From contig NZ_CP133781.1 of the NCBI RefSeq assembly GCF_034350045.1, positions 5,196,501 through 5,260,500 of the forward strand: 64,000 bases of DNA. Direction: 5' to 3'. Position 1 is the first letter of the stretch. Each line of letters opens with the position of its first letter. Below the pieces are notes generated by a model. It did no database searches. It saw only the letters and a list, made by a program, of their open reading frames with translations, and was not told the origin of the DNA. The translations under genes were made by a program, and so were the position numbers. Positions 26,721-35,283 of the stretch are shown piece by piece. This DNA comes from Pseudomonas sp. CCI4.2. GTDB taxonomy: Bacteria > Pseudomonadota > Gammaproteobacteria > Pseudomonadales > Pseudomonadaceae.

Positions 26721-27099
26721 CGTTACTTCCCCAAAATGCTGCACCCGACGAGTGTCGGGCATCTTTAACGTTTTTTTAAGGGACCGCTGTTCATGCCCGG
26801 TTTTGGAGCGCTGCCGCCCCTTCACGCTTCACCCGTTCACCGCTCGCGAGAGTAGCAGTGTGCTGGCGCCCTGATAATCAACCTGCGATGGGAACCTTCC
26901 TGCTCTGTCAGCGACCTCAAGACAGCGAGAAACGACATCACGATGCTACTAACGACAAACCGACGCAAATAAATGACCGGGTCCGCTCGAACCTTGCATG
27001 TCTTTTCCCATTGACCCTCTTTCGTCAATTGCCTAGGTCTCGCCAGCCCCAGGATAAATACAGGTACCATGCCGGCCTTCGCCCCATTTCGGCCCGATC
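26721..27099. promoter_or_regulatory. Divergent promoter region between betX and the GH17 gene
   Basis: 379 bp without a gene. It must hold the promoters of both divergent genes. A hairpin CCCGAC-GAGT-GTCGGG lies at 26744-26759 in the betX leader, about 25 nt before its start. I see no convincing binding site for BetI or a named sigma factor. Confidence 0.4.
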
Positions 27100-28653
27100 A
27101 TGCCTGCCATTTCACGTTTTCCCGTTGCACCTTATCTATTCGCCTGCGTCCTCGCCGTGATTGCCCTGTGTGTCTTTTGGTATGGCCTGGGCAAGCCGGT
27201 AATCCTGCCAGACGCCGCCACTCCTACGCATAAATTGCAGTGCGCGTCTTACACCCCGTTTGATAAAGACCAATCGCCTTTCGATCAGCCGTTCACGCCG
27301 CGCCCGGAGCGGATGGACGCCGACCTTGCGCTGCTGGCCAAAGACTTCCAATGCGTTCGTACCTACTCAATGACGGGCCTCGAAGACATCCCCGCGTTGG
27401 CACGTAAACATGGCCTGAAGCTGATGATCGGCGCTTGGGTCAACGCCAATCCAGTGGACACGGCGAAGGAGATCAACGCCTTGATCGCTTCGGCCAATGC
27501 CAACCCGGATGTGGTGACGTCGGTGATCGTGGGTAACGAAGTGTTGCTGCGTAAGGAAGTGACCGGGGCGCAACTGGTCAAACTTATCCTTGAGGTCAAA
27601 AGCAAGATCAAGCAGCCGGTGACCTACGCCGACGTTTGGGCCCTCTGGCTGCAATACCCCGAAGTGGCGCCGGTGGTGGATTTCGTGACCATCCACCTGC
27701 TGCCTTACTGGGACGATAACCCCAGCGGCATCGATGATGCGCTAAAGAACGTGGCGCAGATCCGTGAGACCTTCGCTAAACACTACGCGCCCAAAGACAT
27801 CATGATTGGTGAAACCGGCTGGCCCAGCGAAGGCCGCCAACGTGAAGCCGCCGTGCCAAGCCGGGTTAACGAAGCGCGCTTTATTCGCGGCTTCGTCGCG
27901 ATGGCTGAACAGATGGGCTGGCATTACAACTTGATCGAAGCCTTCGACCAACCCTGGAAGCGGGCGTCTGAAGGCGCAGTCGGTGGTTATTGGGGTTTGT
28001 TCGATGCGGATCGCCAGGAAAAAGGCGTGCTCGACGGTCCGGTGTCGAACCTGGCGTACTGGCCGTTCTGGCTGTCGGTCAGCGGCCTATTGTTCGTCTT
28101 GACCCTGGCGCTGGCCGGACGTGTATCGACCACCCGCTCGGCGCTGGTCTTGCCATTATTGGCGGCGCTGGGTGCCTGCTCTATCGGCACCTGGGGTGAA
28201 TTGGCGCGGGTCACCTCACGCTTCACTGGCGAGTGGGTCTGGGCGGCGGCATTGGTCGGCCTGAACCTGGTGGTACTGGCCCACGCGGCGTTGGCGCTGT
28301 CGGCAAAAGACGGATGGCGCGCACGGGCGTTTATGTGGTTCCAAACCCGGGCCGGTTGGTGGGTAGCCGCCACCGGTTTCGTCGCCGCCGTCACGATGCT
28401 GGGACTGGTGTTCGACGCCCGTTACCGCAGCTTTCCAACGCCAGCGTTGTTACTTCCGGCGATGTTCTACTTGTTCCGGCCGGTGGCGGTGCCGCGCAGA
28501 GAAATCGCCTTGCTGACCTTTATCGTCGGTGCCGGTATCGCCCCGCAGTTATATCAGGAAGGGTTACTCAGCCAGCAAGCCTGGGGCTGGGCGCTGGTTA
28601 GCCTGCTCACCACTGCCGCACTCTGGCGCTGCCTAGGTGTGCGTAACCGCTGA
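27100..28653 (+). CDS. Membrane-anchored family 17 glycoside hydrolase / beta-1,3-glucosyltransferase
   Basis: Protein of 517 residues with an N-terminal membrane anchor (about 10-30), a GH17 catalytic barrel (about 45-310) and about seven C-terminal transmembrane helices (about 315-510). The two catalytic acids are visible: Glu of VGNEVLL (acid/base) and Glu of GETGWPSEGR (nucleophile). GH17 enzymes act on beta-1,3-glucans. In Pseudomonas the related membrane proteins take part in periplasmic cyclic glucan or glucan-chain remodelling. It is monocistronic; the hairpin and palindrome just downstream belong to the control region of the following small RNA. Confidence 0.85.
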   Translation: MPAISRFPVAPYLFACVLAVIALCVFWYGLGKPVILPDAATPTHKLQCASYTPFDKDQSPFDQPFTPRPERMDADLALLAKDFQCVRTYSMTGLEDIPALARKHGLKLMIGAWVNANPVDTAKEINALIASANANPDVVTSVIVGNEVLLRKEVTGAQLVKLILEVKSKIKQPVTYADVWALWLQYPEVAPVVDFVTIHLLPYWDDNPSGIDDALKNVAQIRETFAKHYAPKDIMIGETGWPSEGRQREAAVPSRVNEARFIRGFVAMAEQMGWHYNLIEAFDQPWKRASEGAVGGYWGLFDADRQEKGVLDGPVSNLAYWPFWLSVSGLLFVLTLALAGRVSTTRSALVLPLLAALGACSIGTWGELARVTSRFTGEWVWAAALVGLNLVVLAHAALALSAKDGWRARAFMWFQTRAGWWVAATGFVAAVTMLGLVFDARYRSFPTPALLLPAMFYLFRPVAVPRREIALLTFIVGAGIAPQLYQEGLLSQQAWGWALVSLLTTAALWRCLGVRNR

Positions 28654-28664
28654 GTGTGAAAATT

Positions 28665-28707
28665 GTGTTACCGGCCCCACAACGGCCGGTGCTTAAGCGG
28701 GTAACAC
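28665..28707 (+). promoter_or_regulatory. Putative CbrB activator site upstream of the CrcZ-type RNA
   Basis: Inverted repeat GTGTTAC (28665-28671) and GTAACAC (28701-28707). It encloses a 7-bp stem ACCGGCC/GGCCGGT (28670-28690) that may also help end the GH17 transcript. TGTTAC/GTAACA halves are the pattern I know for CbrB sites at crcZ-type promoters. The site lies about 105-150 nt before the predicted transcription start, a normal distance for an enhancer of a sigma-54 promoter. Confidence 0.7.
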
Positions 28708-28786
28708 GGAAACAAAATCTGATTTTGTTCGTTGGCTCTTTTGATCTGAATTTTTCAAGCTTTTGATTTATAAGGAATTTATAAAG

Positions 28787-28803
28787 TTGGCACGGGTTCT
28801 GCT
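28787..28803 (+). promoter_or_regulatory. Sigma-54 (RpoN) promoter of the CrcZ-type RNA
   Basis: TTGGCACGGGTTCTGCT has the invariant GG (28789-28790) and GC (28801-28802) separated by 10 nt, a clean -24/-12 element. It predicts a start near 28814. With the inverted repeat upstream it forms a CbrB/RpoN unit. Confidence 0.88.
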
Positions 28804-28813
28804 ATCTTTACTG

Positions 28814-29178
28814 CATAACAAAAACAAGAAACGCAGCAGCACCCAATAAAAACAATACGTATCGGCTCTGACATAACAAGAACAACACGGACAGAGGCGT
28901 AGCTAACAGATTTTTTTGGAGTGGAAATGCTTTATTGGGATTTCGATCCCACAACCGGGCAGAGAACAATAAAACTACCGTCAGGTAGCTCCCGAACTGG
29001 TTGGATCACGCAAGTGATGAAAGCAGGACAGCGCTCAAAAAAATACGTTTGCTCTTGATCCTGAATGGGGATCACACGAACAGCAGTAAGGGATTGGTCG
29101 CCAAAAACAATAACAGGCCGCCCTAGAATAATAAAAATAGAGCACGCAATACGATTAGAGGGGAGCCCAGGCTCCCCT
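28814..29178 (+). ncRNA. CrcZ/CrcX/CrcY-family small RNA that sequesters Hfq
   Basis: Non-coding RNA of about 365 nt, made from a sigma-54 promoter. It carries repeated CA motifs (AANAANAA) that bind Hfq-Crc and so relieve carbon catabolite repression. I find these motifs at 28817-28830, 28845-28855, 28875-28885, 28965-28972, 29103-29113 and 29127-29137. Such density in single-stranded A-rich spacers, plus the RpoN promoter and TGTTAC-type upstream site, is diagnostic. No reading frame with a ribosome-binding site exists here. No cbrB gene is adjacent, so this is more likely a CrcX or CrcY paralogue than CrcZ itself. Its 3' end is set by the hairpin at 29159-29178. Confidence 0.88.
29159..29178 (+). 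terminator. 3' hairpin of the CrcZ-type RNA
   Basis: AGGGGAGCC and GGCTCCCCT form a near-continuous 9-bp inverted repeat directly after the last CA motif. No long T run follows, so termination may be inefficient or the mature end may arise by processing. Confidence 0.65.
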
Positions 29179-29237
29179 CAGTGCTGTCTGGGGTTTGAGA
29201 ATTTTTGCGGGCGCTGCCGATGGCAGCGATCAGATAT

Positions 29238-29379
29238 TCAGTGCCTACCGGTCCGTGCCTGCCGAAGCTTCTGTGGGAGATGGCGTGCCAACGAAAGCGT
29301 CATTGCAGGCAACCCAGGTTTCAGGTCGACATCAGCGGCGCGATGACGGGCCTCTTCGCAGGCAAGCCTGCTCCCACCG
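29238..29379. repeat. Interspersed repeat R2, copy 2, with a REP core
   Basis: Block matching 21796-21936 in motif order (GTGCCTAC, CTGCCGAAG, CATTGCAGGC, CGATGACGGGCCTCTTC), ending in the REP core GCAGGCAAGCCTGCTCCCAC at about 29359-29378. It fills the gap between the small RNA and the next gene. Confidence 0.7.
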
Positions 29380-29397
29380 GTTTCTCGGGCGATGCTC

Positions 29398-29772
29398 CTA
29401 CCGAGGATTGGTTCGACCGGCCCGAACCAACCGCAGCCCCGCAATCACCACCCCGAATACCGCAAGGCCGGCACTGTAGAGCACCAGCGCTGGAATGCCA
29501 CACAGCATCGCCAGCACCGCCAACGCCCAGCCCGCACGACCCGGCACGCAGAACGCGATGATCGAAATAATCAGCGTCGCCCAGCCCATGGTGCCAAAGT
29601 GGATCATCAGCCCGATACTGGACCGCGCCTGGCACTGCCAATCCAACGCCTCATTGGCGCAAATACCCACCCAGCGCGCATCTTCCATCAACGAAAAACG
29701 CACGCCATAGCTAGCGGCAAACCACAGTGGCAGAACAATAAGCAGCACAATCAGCGGCAAACGGCGGGACAT
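29398..29772 (-). CDS. Small membrane protein of unknown function
   Basis: Protein of 124 residues that I do not recognise. It has an N-terminal hydrophobic segment (about 5-22), a periplasmic-looking loop with two Cys (CANEALDWQC), then three helices (about 48-65, 70-90 and 92-115). The start at 29772 is supported by GGAG at 29779-29782; an open frame continues upstream to 29868 without support. It points towards the CrcZ-type RNA. Its own upstream region is cut short by the IS5 element, which begins 227 bp away. Confidence 0.6.
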   Translation of the reverse strand: MSRRLPLIVLLIVLPLWFAASYGVRFSLMEDARWVGICANEALDWQCQARSSIGLMIHFGTMGWATLIISIIAFCVPGRAGWALAVLAMLCGIPALVLYSAGLAVFGVVIAGLRLVRAGRTNPR

Positions 29773-29998
29773 GCAGTACTCCAGAAAACCAACGAACGAA
29801 CGCCAAACGGCGCCCAGCATAATCGCCCAACGCCGGTATGCAAGACACTGAATCAAGTTTAAGACCACGCGTACTGTTTATCGCACGGGGGGACCGTGTA
29901 TCGTCGCGACTTATTTATTGGGCGTTTCCTTGCAAGTGCGGCACTTTGGCACTACACCCGTGGTCATAGCCTGCGTATCTCATCCTGCACTTTCCTAA

Positions 29999-31195
29999 GG
30001 AAACTCTGAAAAAGGTTTTCAAATCTGGTGAAATGTCCCCCATCACATGAGCCGAGCGGTTGCCCCCCATGAAGCAAATTTCTTTCGCCGATGCCGAGTA
30101 CGCCGGTAAACGTAAGCGAACCCGCCGTGAGATTTTCCTGAGCGAGATGGACAAGGTCGTCCCCTGGAAGGGGTTGATCGCTTTGATCGAGCCGCATTAT
30201 CCAAAAGGCGAAGGGGGCCGCCCGGCGTATCCCTTGATGGCCATGTTGCGTGTGCACCTGATGCAGAACTGGTTCGGCTATAGCGATCCAGCAATGGAAG
30301 AGTCTCTTTATGAGACCACGATTCTGCGCCAGTTCGCGGGGTTGAATCTGGAACGCATTCCCGACGAAACCACGATTCTCAACTTCCGTCGCCTGCTGGA
30401 GAAAAACCATCTTGCCGGGGGAATCCTGGAGGTCATTAATGGCTACCTGGGAGACCGAGGTTTGATGCTTCGTCAGGGCACAATTGTTGATGCCACGATC
30501 ATTCATGCGCCGACGTCGACCAAGAATAAAGAGGGTAAACGCGACCCCGAAATGCATCAGACCAAGAAAGGTAATCAATATTTTTTCGGGATGAAAGCGC
30601 ACATCGGAGTAGACGCTGATACGGGTCTGACGCACAGCGTGGTGGGCACGGCAGCCAATGTCGCGGACGTCACTCAAGTCGATCAGTTGCTGCACGGCGA
30701 AGAGACCCATCTCTGTGGCGACGCGGGCTACACCGGCGTAGAAAAGCGGCTTGAACATGAGGGGCGCGAGATGATCTGGTCGATCTCCGCCAGGCCCAGC
30801 AGCCGCCGCAAACATGGAGAAAAAAGCGTCATTGGCCGTGCGTTGCGCAAGATTGAATACGCCAAATCGCAAACTCGGGCCAAGGTTGAGCACCCGTTTC
30901 GGGTGATCAAGCGCCAGTTTGGTTACACCAAGGTGCGGTTTCGCGGGTTGGTAAAGAACACGGCGCAGTTGGTGACACTGTTTGCACTGTCGAATCTGTG
31001 GATGGCGCGCCGACATTTGATGGAGCCTATAGGACAGGTGCGTCCGCAGTATGGAAATTAAGGGTTAATAAGTGCTTAAAACCGGCTTATTCATCAATAA
31101 AAGCCGATATTTTCGAAATTTCAGTGAAGTACTTTCTTTCGGAGCGCTTGACGCCCGATTTGCCAGAAAAAGAAGGTCTTATTTCAGACCTTCCC
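29999..31195 (+). mobile_element. IS5-family insertion sequence, copy 1 (1197 bp)
   Basis: Complete element, with no difference that I could see from 55399-56595, exactly 25,400 bp away and in the same orientation. The ends are imperfect inverted repeats (left GGAAACTCTGAAA; right, reversed, GGGAAGGTCTGAAA). The target duplication is TAA (29996-29998 and 31196-31198). CTAA also matches on both sides here, but the second copy supports 3 bp. It sits 14 nt upstream of a hydrolase start codon. Confidence 0.9.
30069..31061 (+). CDS. IS5-family DDE transposase, copy 1
   Basis: Transposase of 330 residues that cuts and joins the IS ends. The DDE acids can be placed in the family motifs VDATIIHAP (Asp, about residue 140), GDAGYTGVEKR (Asp, about 217) and KVEHPFRVIK (Glu, about 274). 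The N-terminus MKQISFADAEYAGK is typical of Pseudomonas IS5 elements. I prefer the ATG at 30069 to the TTG three codons earlier. The gene is intact, so the element may still be active. Confidence 0.92.
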   Translation: MKQISFADAEYAGKRKRTRREIFLSEMDKVVPWKGLIALIEPHYPKGEGGRPAYPLMAMLRVHLMQNWFGYSDPAMEESLYETTILRQFAGLNLERIPDETTILNFRRLLEKNHLAGGILEVINGYLGDRGLMLRQGTIVDATIIHAPTSTKNKEGKRDPEMHQTKKGNQYFFGMKAHIGVDADTGLTHSVVGTAANVADVTQVDQLLHGEETHLCGDAGYTGVEKRLEHEGREMIWSISARPSSRRKHGEKSVIGRALRKIEYAKSQTRAKVEHPFRVIKRQFGYTKVRFRGLVKNTAQLVTLFALSNLWMARRHLMEPIGQVRPQYGN

Positions 31196-31209
31196 TAAGG
31201 GATTTCGTC

Positions 31210-32508
31210 ATGCCCCGTTATCAGCGCTTCGCTGCCTTTATAGGTGGCCTCGTTTTAAGTGCGTCTGCCTTGGCGGTCGATATCGACCCTGCCACCTATG
31301 GCTACCCTTTGACGAACCCGTTTGAAGCGACAATCGCCTCAACCCCACTGGACCTGCAGCCGAAACTTCCGGCCGATGCAGACATCAATCAGTCGGACTA
31401 CACGCTCAACCTGCGTCCTGAGCGTGAATTCACCCTGCCGGATAACTTCTGGGCAGTAAAAAAATTGCGTTACCGCTTGGCGAAACAAAACCACCCTGCC
31501 CCCCTGATTTTTTTGATCGCGGGCACGGGCGCGCCTTACACCAGCACCATCAACGAATTCCTGAAGAAGCTGTATTACGGCGCTGGCTATAACGTCGTGC
31601 AGTTGTCGTCGCCAACCAGTTACGACTTTATGAGCGCCGCCTCACGATTCGCGACCCCAGGGGTAACCGCAGATGACGCCGAGGACCTGTACCGGGTCAT
31701 GCAAGCGGTCCGCGCGCAACAGTCGGACTTGCAGGTCACCGATTACTACCTGACCGGTTACAGCCTGGGCGCGCTGGACGCGGCGTTCGTCAGCCACTTG
31801 GATGAAACCCGTCACAGCTTCAACTTCAAGCGCGTGCTGCTGCTCAACCCGCCCGTGAACCTTTACACCTCGATCAGCAACCTCGACAAACTGGTGCAGA
31901 CCGAAGTCAAAGGCATCAACAACAGCACCACGTTCTATGAACTGGTACTGGGCAAGCTGACCCGTTACTTCAAACAGAAAGGCTACATCGACCTTAACGA
32001 CGCGTTGCTGTTCGACTTCCAGCAATCCAAGCAGCATTTGACCAATGAACAGATGGCAATGCTGATCGGCACCTCGTTTCGCTTCTCGGCAGCCGACATC
32101 GCCTTCACCTCTGACCTGATCAACCGTCGCGGGCTGATTACGCCGCCCAAGTACCCGATCACCGAAGGCACCAGCCTGACGCCGTTTCTCAAGCGTGCGC
32201 TGCAATGTGATTTCGACTGCTACCTGACCAACCAGGTGATCCCAATGTGGCGCGCTCGGACCGACGGCGGCAGCTTGTTGCAACTGGTGAATCAAGTGAG
32301 CCTCTATGCCCTCAAGGATTACCTGCACAACAGCCCGAAAATAGCGGTCATGTCCAATGCTGACGACTTGATTCTGGGTGCTGGCGACCTCGGTTTCTTG
32401 CGCAAGACCTTCGGCGACCGTTTGACCCTTTACCCGTACGGCGGCCATTGCGGCAACCTTAATTACCGCGTCAACAGCGACGCCATGCTGGAGTTCTTCC
32501 GTGGCTAA
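31210..32508 (+). CDS. Exported alpha/beta-hydrolase-fold protein, mlaA operon partner
   Basis: Protein of 432 residues with a signal peptide (to about residue 23, ending ALA-VDIDP). A lipase-like nucleophile motif GYSLG follows IAGTGAPY (oxyanion region) in the middle, and the C-terminal part has NADD and GGHCGN, suggesting the Asp and His of a catalytic triad. Relatives are sometimes mislabelled as kinases. It overlaps mlaA by 8 nt, which suggests a role in outer-membrane lipid handling (inference). The ATG at 31210 uses AAGGGA at 31197-31202. That ribosome-binding site begins inside the target duplication of the IS, so the gene has been separated from its native promoter. Confidence 0.72.
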   Translation: MPRYQRFAAFIGGLVLSASALAVDIDPATYGYPLTNPFEATIASTPLDLQPKLPADADINQSDYTLNLRPEREFTLPDNFWAVKKLRYRLAKQNHPAPLIFLIAGTGAPYTSTINEFLKKLYYGAGYNVVQLSSPTSYDFMSAASRFATPGVTADDAEDLYRVMQAVRAQQSDLQVTDYYLTGYSLGALDAAFVSHLDETRHSFNFKRVLLLNPPVNLYTSISNLDKLVQTEVKGINNSTTFYELVLGKLTRYFKQKGYIDLNDALLFDFQQSKQHLTNEQMAMLIGTSFRFSAADIAFTSDLINRRGLITPPKYPITEGTSLTPFLKRALQCDFDCYLTNQVIPMWRARTDGGSLLQLVNQVSLYALKDYLHNSPKIAVMSNADDLILGAGDLGFLRKTFGDRLTLYPYGGHCGNLNYRVNSDAMLEFFRG

Positions 32509-33304
32509 ACGTCTTTTGTTAATCGCTGCCCTGCTCTGCGCAGGCGTTGCTCATGCGGCAGATGTCACTCCGGCCGCGCACCCTGCGACGGTTGCCAGAG
32601 CTTCTGACCCGGACGGTTTTACCGAGCCGTTGAAATCACTCAAGTTCAACCCTGGTTTGGACCAGCGCGAGTTTGAGCGCGCCACCTTAAACGCACTCAA
32701 CGTGTACGACCCCATCGAGTCGTGGAACCGTCGGGTTTACCACTTCAATTATCGCTTTGATGAGTGGGTGTTCCTGCCGGTGGTGAATGGCTATAAATAC
32801 GTCACCCCAAGCTTCTTACGCACCGGCGTGAGCAATTTCTTCGGCAACTTGGGTGACATTTCCAACTTGCTGAACAGCCTGTTCCAATTCAAGGGCAAGC
32901 GCTCGCTGCAAACCACCGGACGCCTGCTGCTCAACACCACCCTCGGGGTTGCCGGGCTGTGGGACCCTGCCACGTCGATGGGCCTGCCCCGCCAAAGCGA
33001 AGACTTCGGTCAGACTTTGGGCTTCTATGGCGTCCCGGATGGCCCGTACCTGGTACTGCCACTGCTAGGCCCATCGAACTTGCGTGACACCGGTGGCCTG
33101 GTGTTTGACTTCACCGCCGAATCGCAGATCAACTTCCTGAACGTGTCACAGGTCAGTGAAAACCACCCGGAAATCTACCTACTGCGCGCCATCGACAAGC
33201 GCTACATCACCACCTTCCGTTACGGATCGCTGAACTCGCCGTTCGAATACGAGAAAGTGCGTTATGTGTACACCGAAGCGCGCAAGTTGCAGATAGCTGA
33301 GTAA
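32501..33304 (+). CDS. mlaA: MlaA/VacJ-family outer-membrane lipid-asymmetry protein
   Basis: Family of outer-membrane proteins that remove mislocalised phospholipids and pass them to the Mla transport path. Signatures are YDPIESWNRRVYHFN, FFGNLGDISNLLNSLFQ and DFGQTLGFYGVPDGPYLVLPLLGPS. At 267 residues it is full length. It starts at a GTG overlapping the preceding hydrolase gene by 8 nt. The N-terminus is a normal signal peptide (cleavage after AHA) and lacks a good lipobox before Cys13, so unlike E. coli MlaA it may not be lipidated. No mlaBCDEF genes are near, as is usual. Confidence 0.9.
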   Translation: MAKRLLLIAALLCAGVAHAADVTPAAHPATVARASDPDGFTEPLKSLKFNPGLDQREFERATLNALNVYDPIESWNRRVYHFNYRFDEWVFLPVVNGYKYVTPSFLRTGVSNFFGNLGDISNLLNSLFQFKGKRSLQTTGRLLLNTTLGVAGLWDPATSMGLPRQSEDFGQTLGFYGVPDGPYLVLPLLGPSNLRDTGGLVFDFTAESQINFLNVSQVSENHPEIYLLRAIDKRYITTFRYGSLNSPFEYEKVRYVYTEARKLQIAE

Positions 33305-33333
33305 CAGCCTGTGGATAACTTCTTCGCACCCTT

Positions 33334-33600
33334 TCTGTAGGCGCCTACTTGTTGGCGAGGGCAGCACTGCGGTATCCCAGAGGTACCGCATCGTTTGCAT
33401 GATCGCCAACACGTTGGCTCCTACAGAGACTGCATCCCAATGCAGAATCGCATGCCAACCGTACAGGCTGCGTGGGGCCGAATTCTTTTATCAGCTTCTT
33501 CGCGAACAAGTTCGCTCCCACCGAGATTGAGGTGGGCTCATACCAATCGCAGCCTTCGGCAGCTCCTACAGAAATGTGTGCATCGCCATAATCCGTGGGA
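33334..33600. repeat. REP-rich intergenic region
   Basis: The 335-bp gap after mlaA has no gene. It holds facing REP halves (GTAGGCGCCTACTTGTTGGCGAGG near 33337 and ATCGCCAACACGTTGGCTCCTACAG near 33401), then TTCGCGAACAAGTTCGCTCCCACC near 33497 and GCAGCCTTCGGCAGCTCCTACAG near 33548. Each can form a hairpin, so the spacer could stabilise or end the mlaA message. Confidence 0.7.
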
Positions 33601-33639
33601 CAGAATTCATTCATGTATCAGACGCAAACGGCTATATAA

Positions 33640-34041
33640 CTAGCGCGGTTGCACCGACTTACCTGCATCACCATCACCCTCTATCAACGGATCTTCCCCG
33701 TATTTATTCTCTCCGACAGTCCCGGGGGTACACATAAACCCTAGCATTATGAGAGGGCCCGCAATCGGAACCAGAGAGACCAGGAATAACCAACCGCTTC
33801 GGTCACTGTCGTGCAGGCGTCTAATCGTCACTGCCGTAGTTGGCAAGAAAAGCAGGAGAAACCAGATGCCGGAAATTGGACCAAAACCGAAATCCCGATT
33901 ATACAAGTCCAAGTTGACATCAACGATAAATAACGGCACACCCACCAGCAGCGTCCACAGCGTATAAATCCAATACTCCTTACGACGTGCGCGCCCACTA
34001 AAGTCTGTACAGTTGAAAATCACATCAAAAAACATAGCCAT
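33640..34041 (-). CDS. DUF805 family membrane protein
   Basis: Integral membrane protein of 133 residues matching DUF805: the N-terminal FSGRARRKEYWIYTLW box, then helices at about 25-45, 57-75 and 83-105, and the RRLHDSDRSGW motif between the last two. Function unknown; the family is widespread. The Cys-containing C-terminal tail is polar. It is monocistronic and divergent from the pirin gene. Confidence 0.87.
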   Translation of the reverse strand: MAMFFDVIFNCTDFSGRARRKEYWIYTLWTLLVGVPLFIVDVNLDLYNRDFGFGPISGIWFLLLFLPTTAVTIRRLHDSDRSGWLFLVSLVPIAGPLIMLGFMCTPGTVGENKYGEDPLIEGDGDAGKSVQPR

Positions 34042-34275
34042 CCATCACATACCTTAAGTAAGAACTCAGGGCACGCAATATAAAGAAATCAATTTTTCTG
34101 TATGCCAGACTCCTCCCCAATTATGCGTAGGAATATCCAACACCAACCGTAAGACACTGCATCAACAATCCAACCCATCGACAAATCCGATCGACACCCC
34201 GCAAAAAACCCATCCATTGATCAGCCCGTTCGGCATAGCATGGCGGCCATTCCCACTTGATCAGGAGTTGCCGCA

Positions 34276-35130
34276 ATGACTCAATTTCGCAACGTGTTGG
34301 CAATTCATACCGGCCAGCAGACTTGCGACGGTGCTGGCGTAAAGTTGACCCGGGTGTTCGGCGGGCAGAGCGCGGAGTTGTTTGATCCGTTTCTGATGCT
34401 GGATGAATTTGGCTCGGACACACCGGACGACTACATCGCCGGCTTCCCGTCGCACCCGCACCGTGGCTTTGAAACTGTGACCTACATGATCGAAGGCCGT
34501 ATGCGCCATGAAGACCACATGGGCAACGTCGGGCTGCTGCAAGGCGGTGGCGTACAGTGGATGACCGCCGCGCGCGGGATTATCCACAGCGAGATGCCGG
34601 AACAGGAAGAAGGCACGATGCGTGGTTTTCAGCTGTGGGTCAATTTGCCCGGCAAGACCAAGCTTGGCCCTGCGAGCTACCAGGATATACAGCCGGAAAA
34701 CGTGCCCAGGTTGACCACTGAAGCGGGCGTCACTGTGACGGTGATGGCCGGTACCTTCGACGACGGTCAGGTGCAACAGGCCGGTGCGGTGCAACGGCCG
34801 GACACTGAGCCGTTTTATTTCGACCTGCACCTGCCTGCAGGCACCGGCGTCAGTCCACACATACCGAAAGGCCACCGGGTGTTTCTATACGTGTATGAAG
34901 GCACTGTTGAGCTGGCGGGCCAGCCGCAAGCGATTGGTGCCGGTCGGATGGCCAGATTGTCCGAGGACGGCGCTGTGCAGCTGCACAGTGCGTCGGGTGC
35001 GAAGGTGTTGTTGATTGCCGGCAAGCCGCTGCGTGAGCCTATCGTGCAGTACGGTCCGTTTGTGATGAACACCCGGGAAGAGATCGAACAGGCATTGCGG
35101 GATTTTCGCGATGACAAGCTGACGGCTTAA
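34276..35130 (+). CDS. Pirin-family bicupin protein
   Basis: Bicupin of 284 residues. The metal site of the first cupin is intact: HPHRGFETVTY supplies two His, followed by HEDHMGN with His and a Glu further on. Some bacterial pirins have quercetin 2,3-dioxygenase activity, others modulate metabolic enzymes; the role here is not known. The ATG at 34276 follows AGGAG at 34261-34265. It stands alone, with a divergent DUF805 gene upstream and repeat DNA downstream. Confidence 0.9.
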   Translation: MTQFRNVLAIHTGQQTCDGAGVKLTRVFGGQSAELFDPFLMLDEFGSDTPDDYIAGFPSHPHRGFETVTYMIEGRMRHEDHMGNVGLLQGGGVQWMTAARGIIHSEMPEQEEGTMRGFQLWVNLPGKTKLGPASYQDIQPENVPRLTTEAGVTVTVMAGTFDDGQVQQAGAVQRPDTEPFYFDLHLPAGTGVSPHIPKGHRVFLYVYEGTVELAGQPQAIGAGRMARLSEDGAVQLHSASGAKVLLIAGKPLREPIVQYGPFVMNTREEIEQALRDFRDDKLTA

Positions 35131-35156
35131 TTCGCTCAAAAAATATGGATTCTGTG

Positions 35157-35270
35157 CAGACTCTGTGGGAGCAAATTCATTCGCGAATGCAACAACGCGG
35201 TCTTTCAGACAGACCGCGCCGCCCGCTTCCCGAATAAATTCGCTCTCACAGGCTGCACAGGTTTCGCAGG
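35157..35270. repeat. Degenerate intergenic repeat between pirin and patatin genes
   Basis: Contains GTGGGAGCAAATTCATTCGCGAATG and CCCGAATAAATTCGCTCTCAC, relatives of the palindromes at 15110 and 44092, with CGCGGTC/GACCGCG inverted halves between them. It may act as a transcription end between the two convergent genes. Confidence 0.6.
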
Positions 35271-35283
35271 TACCGGCGAAGCC

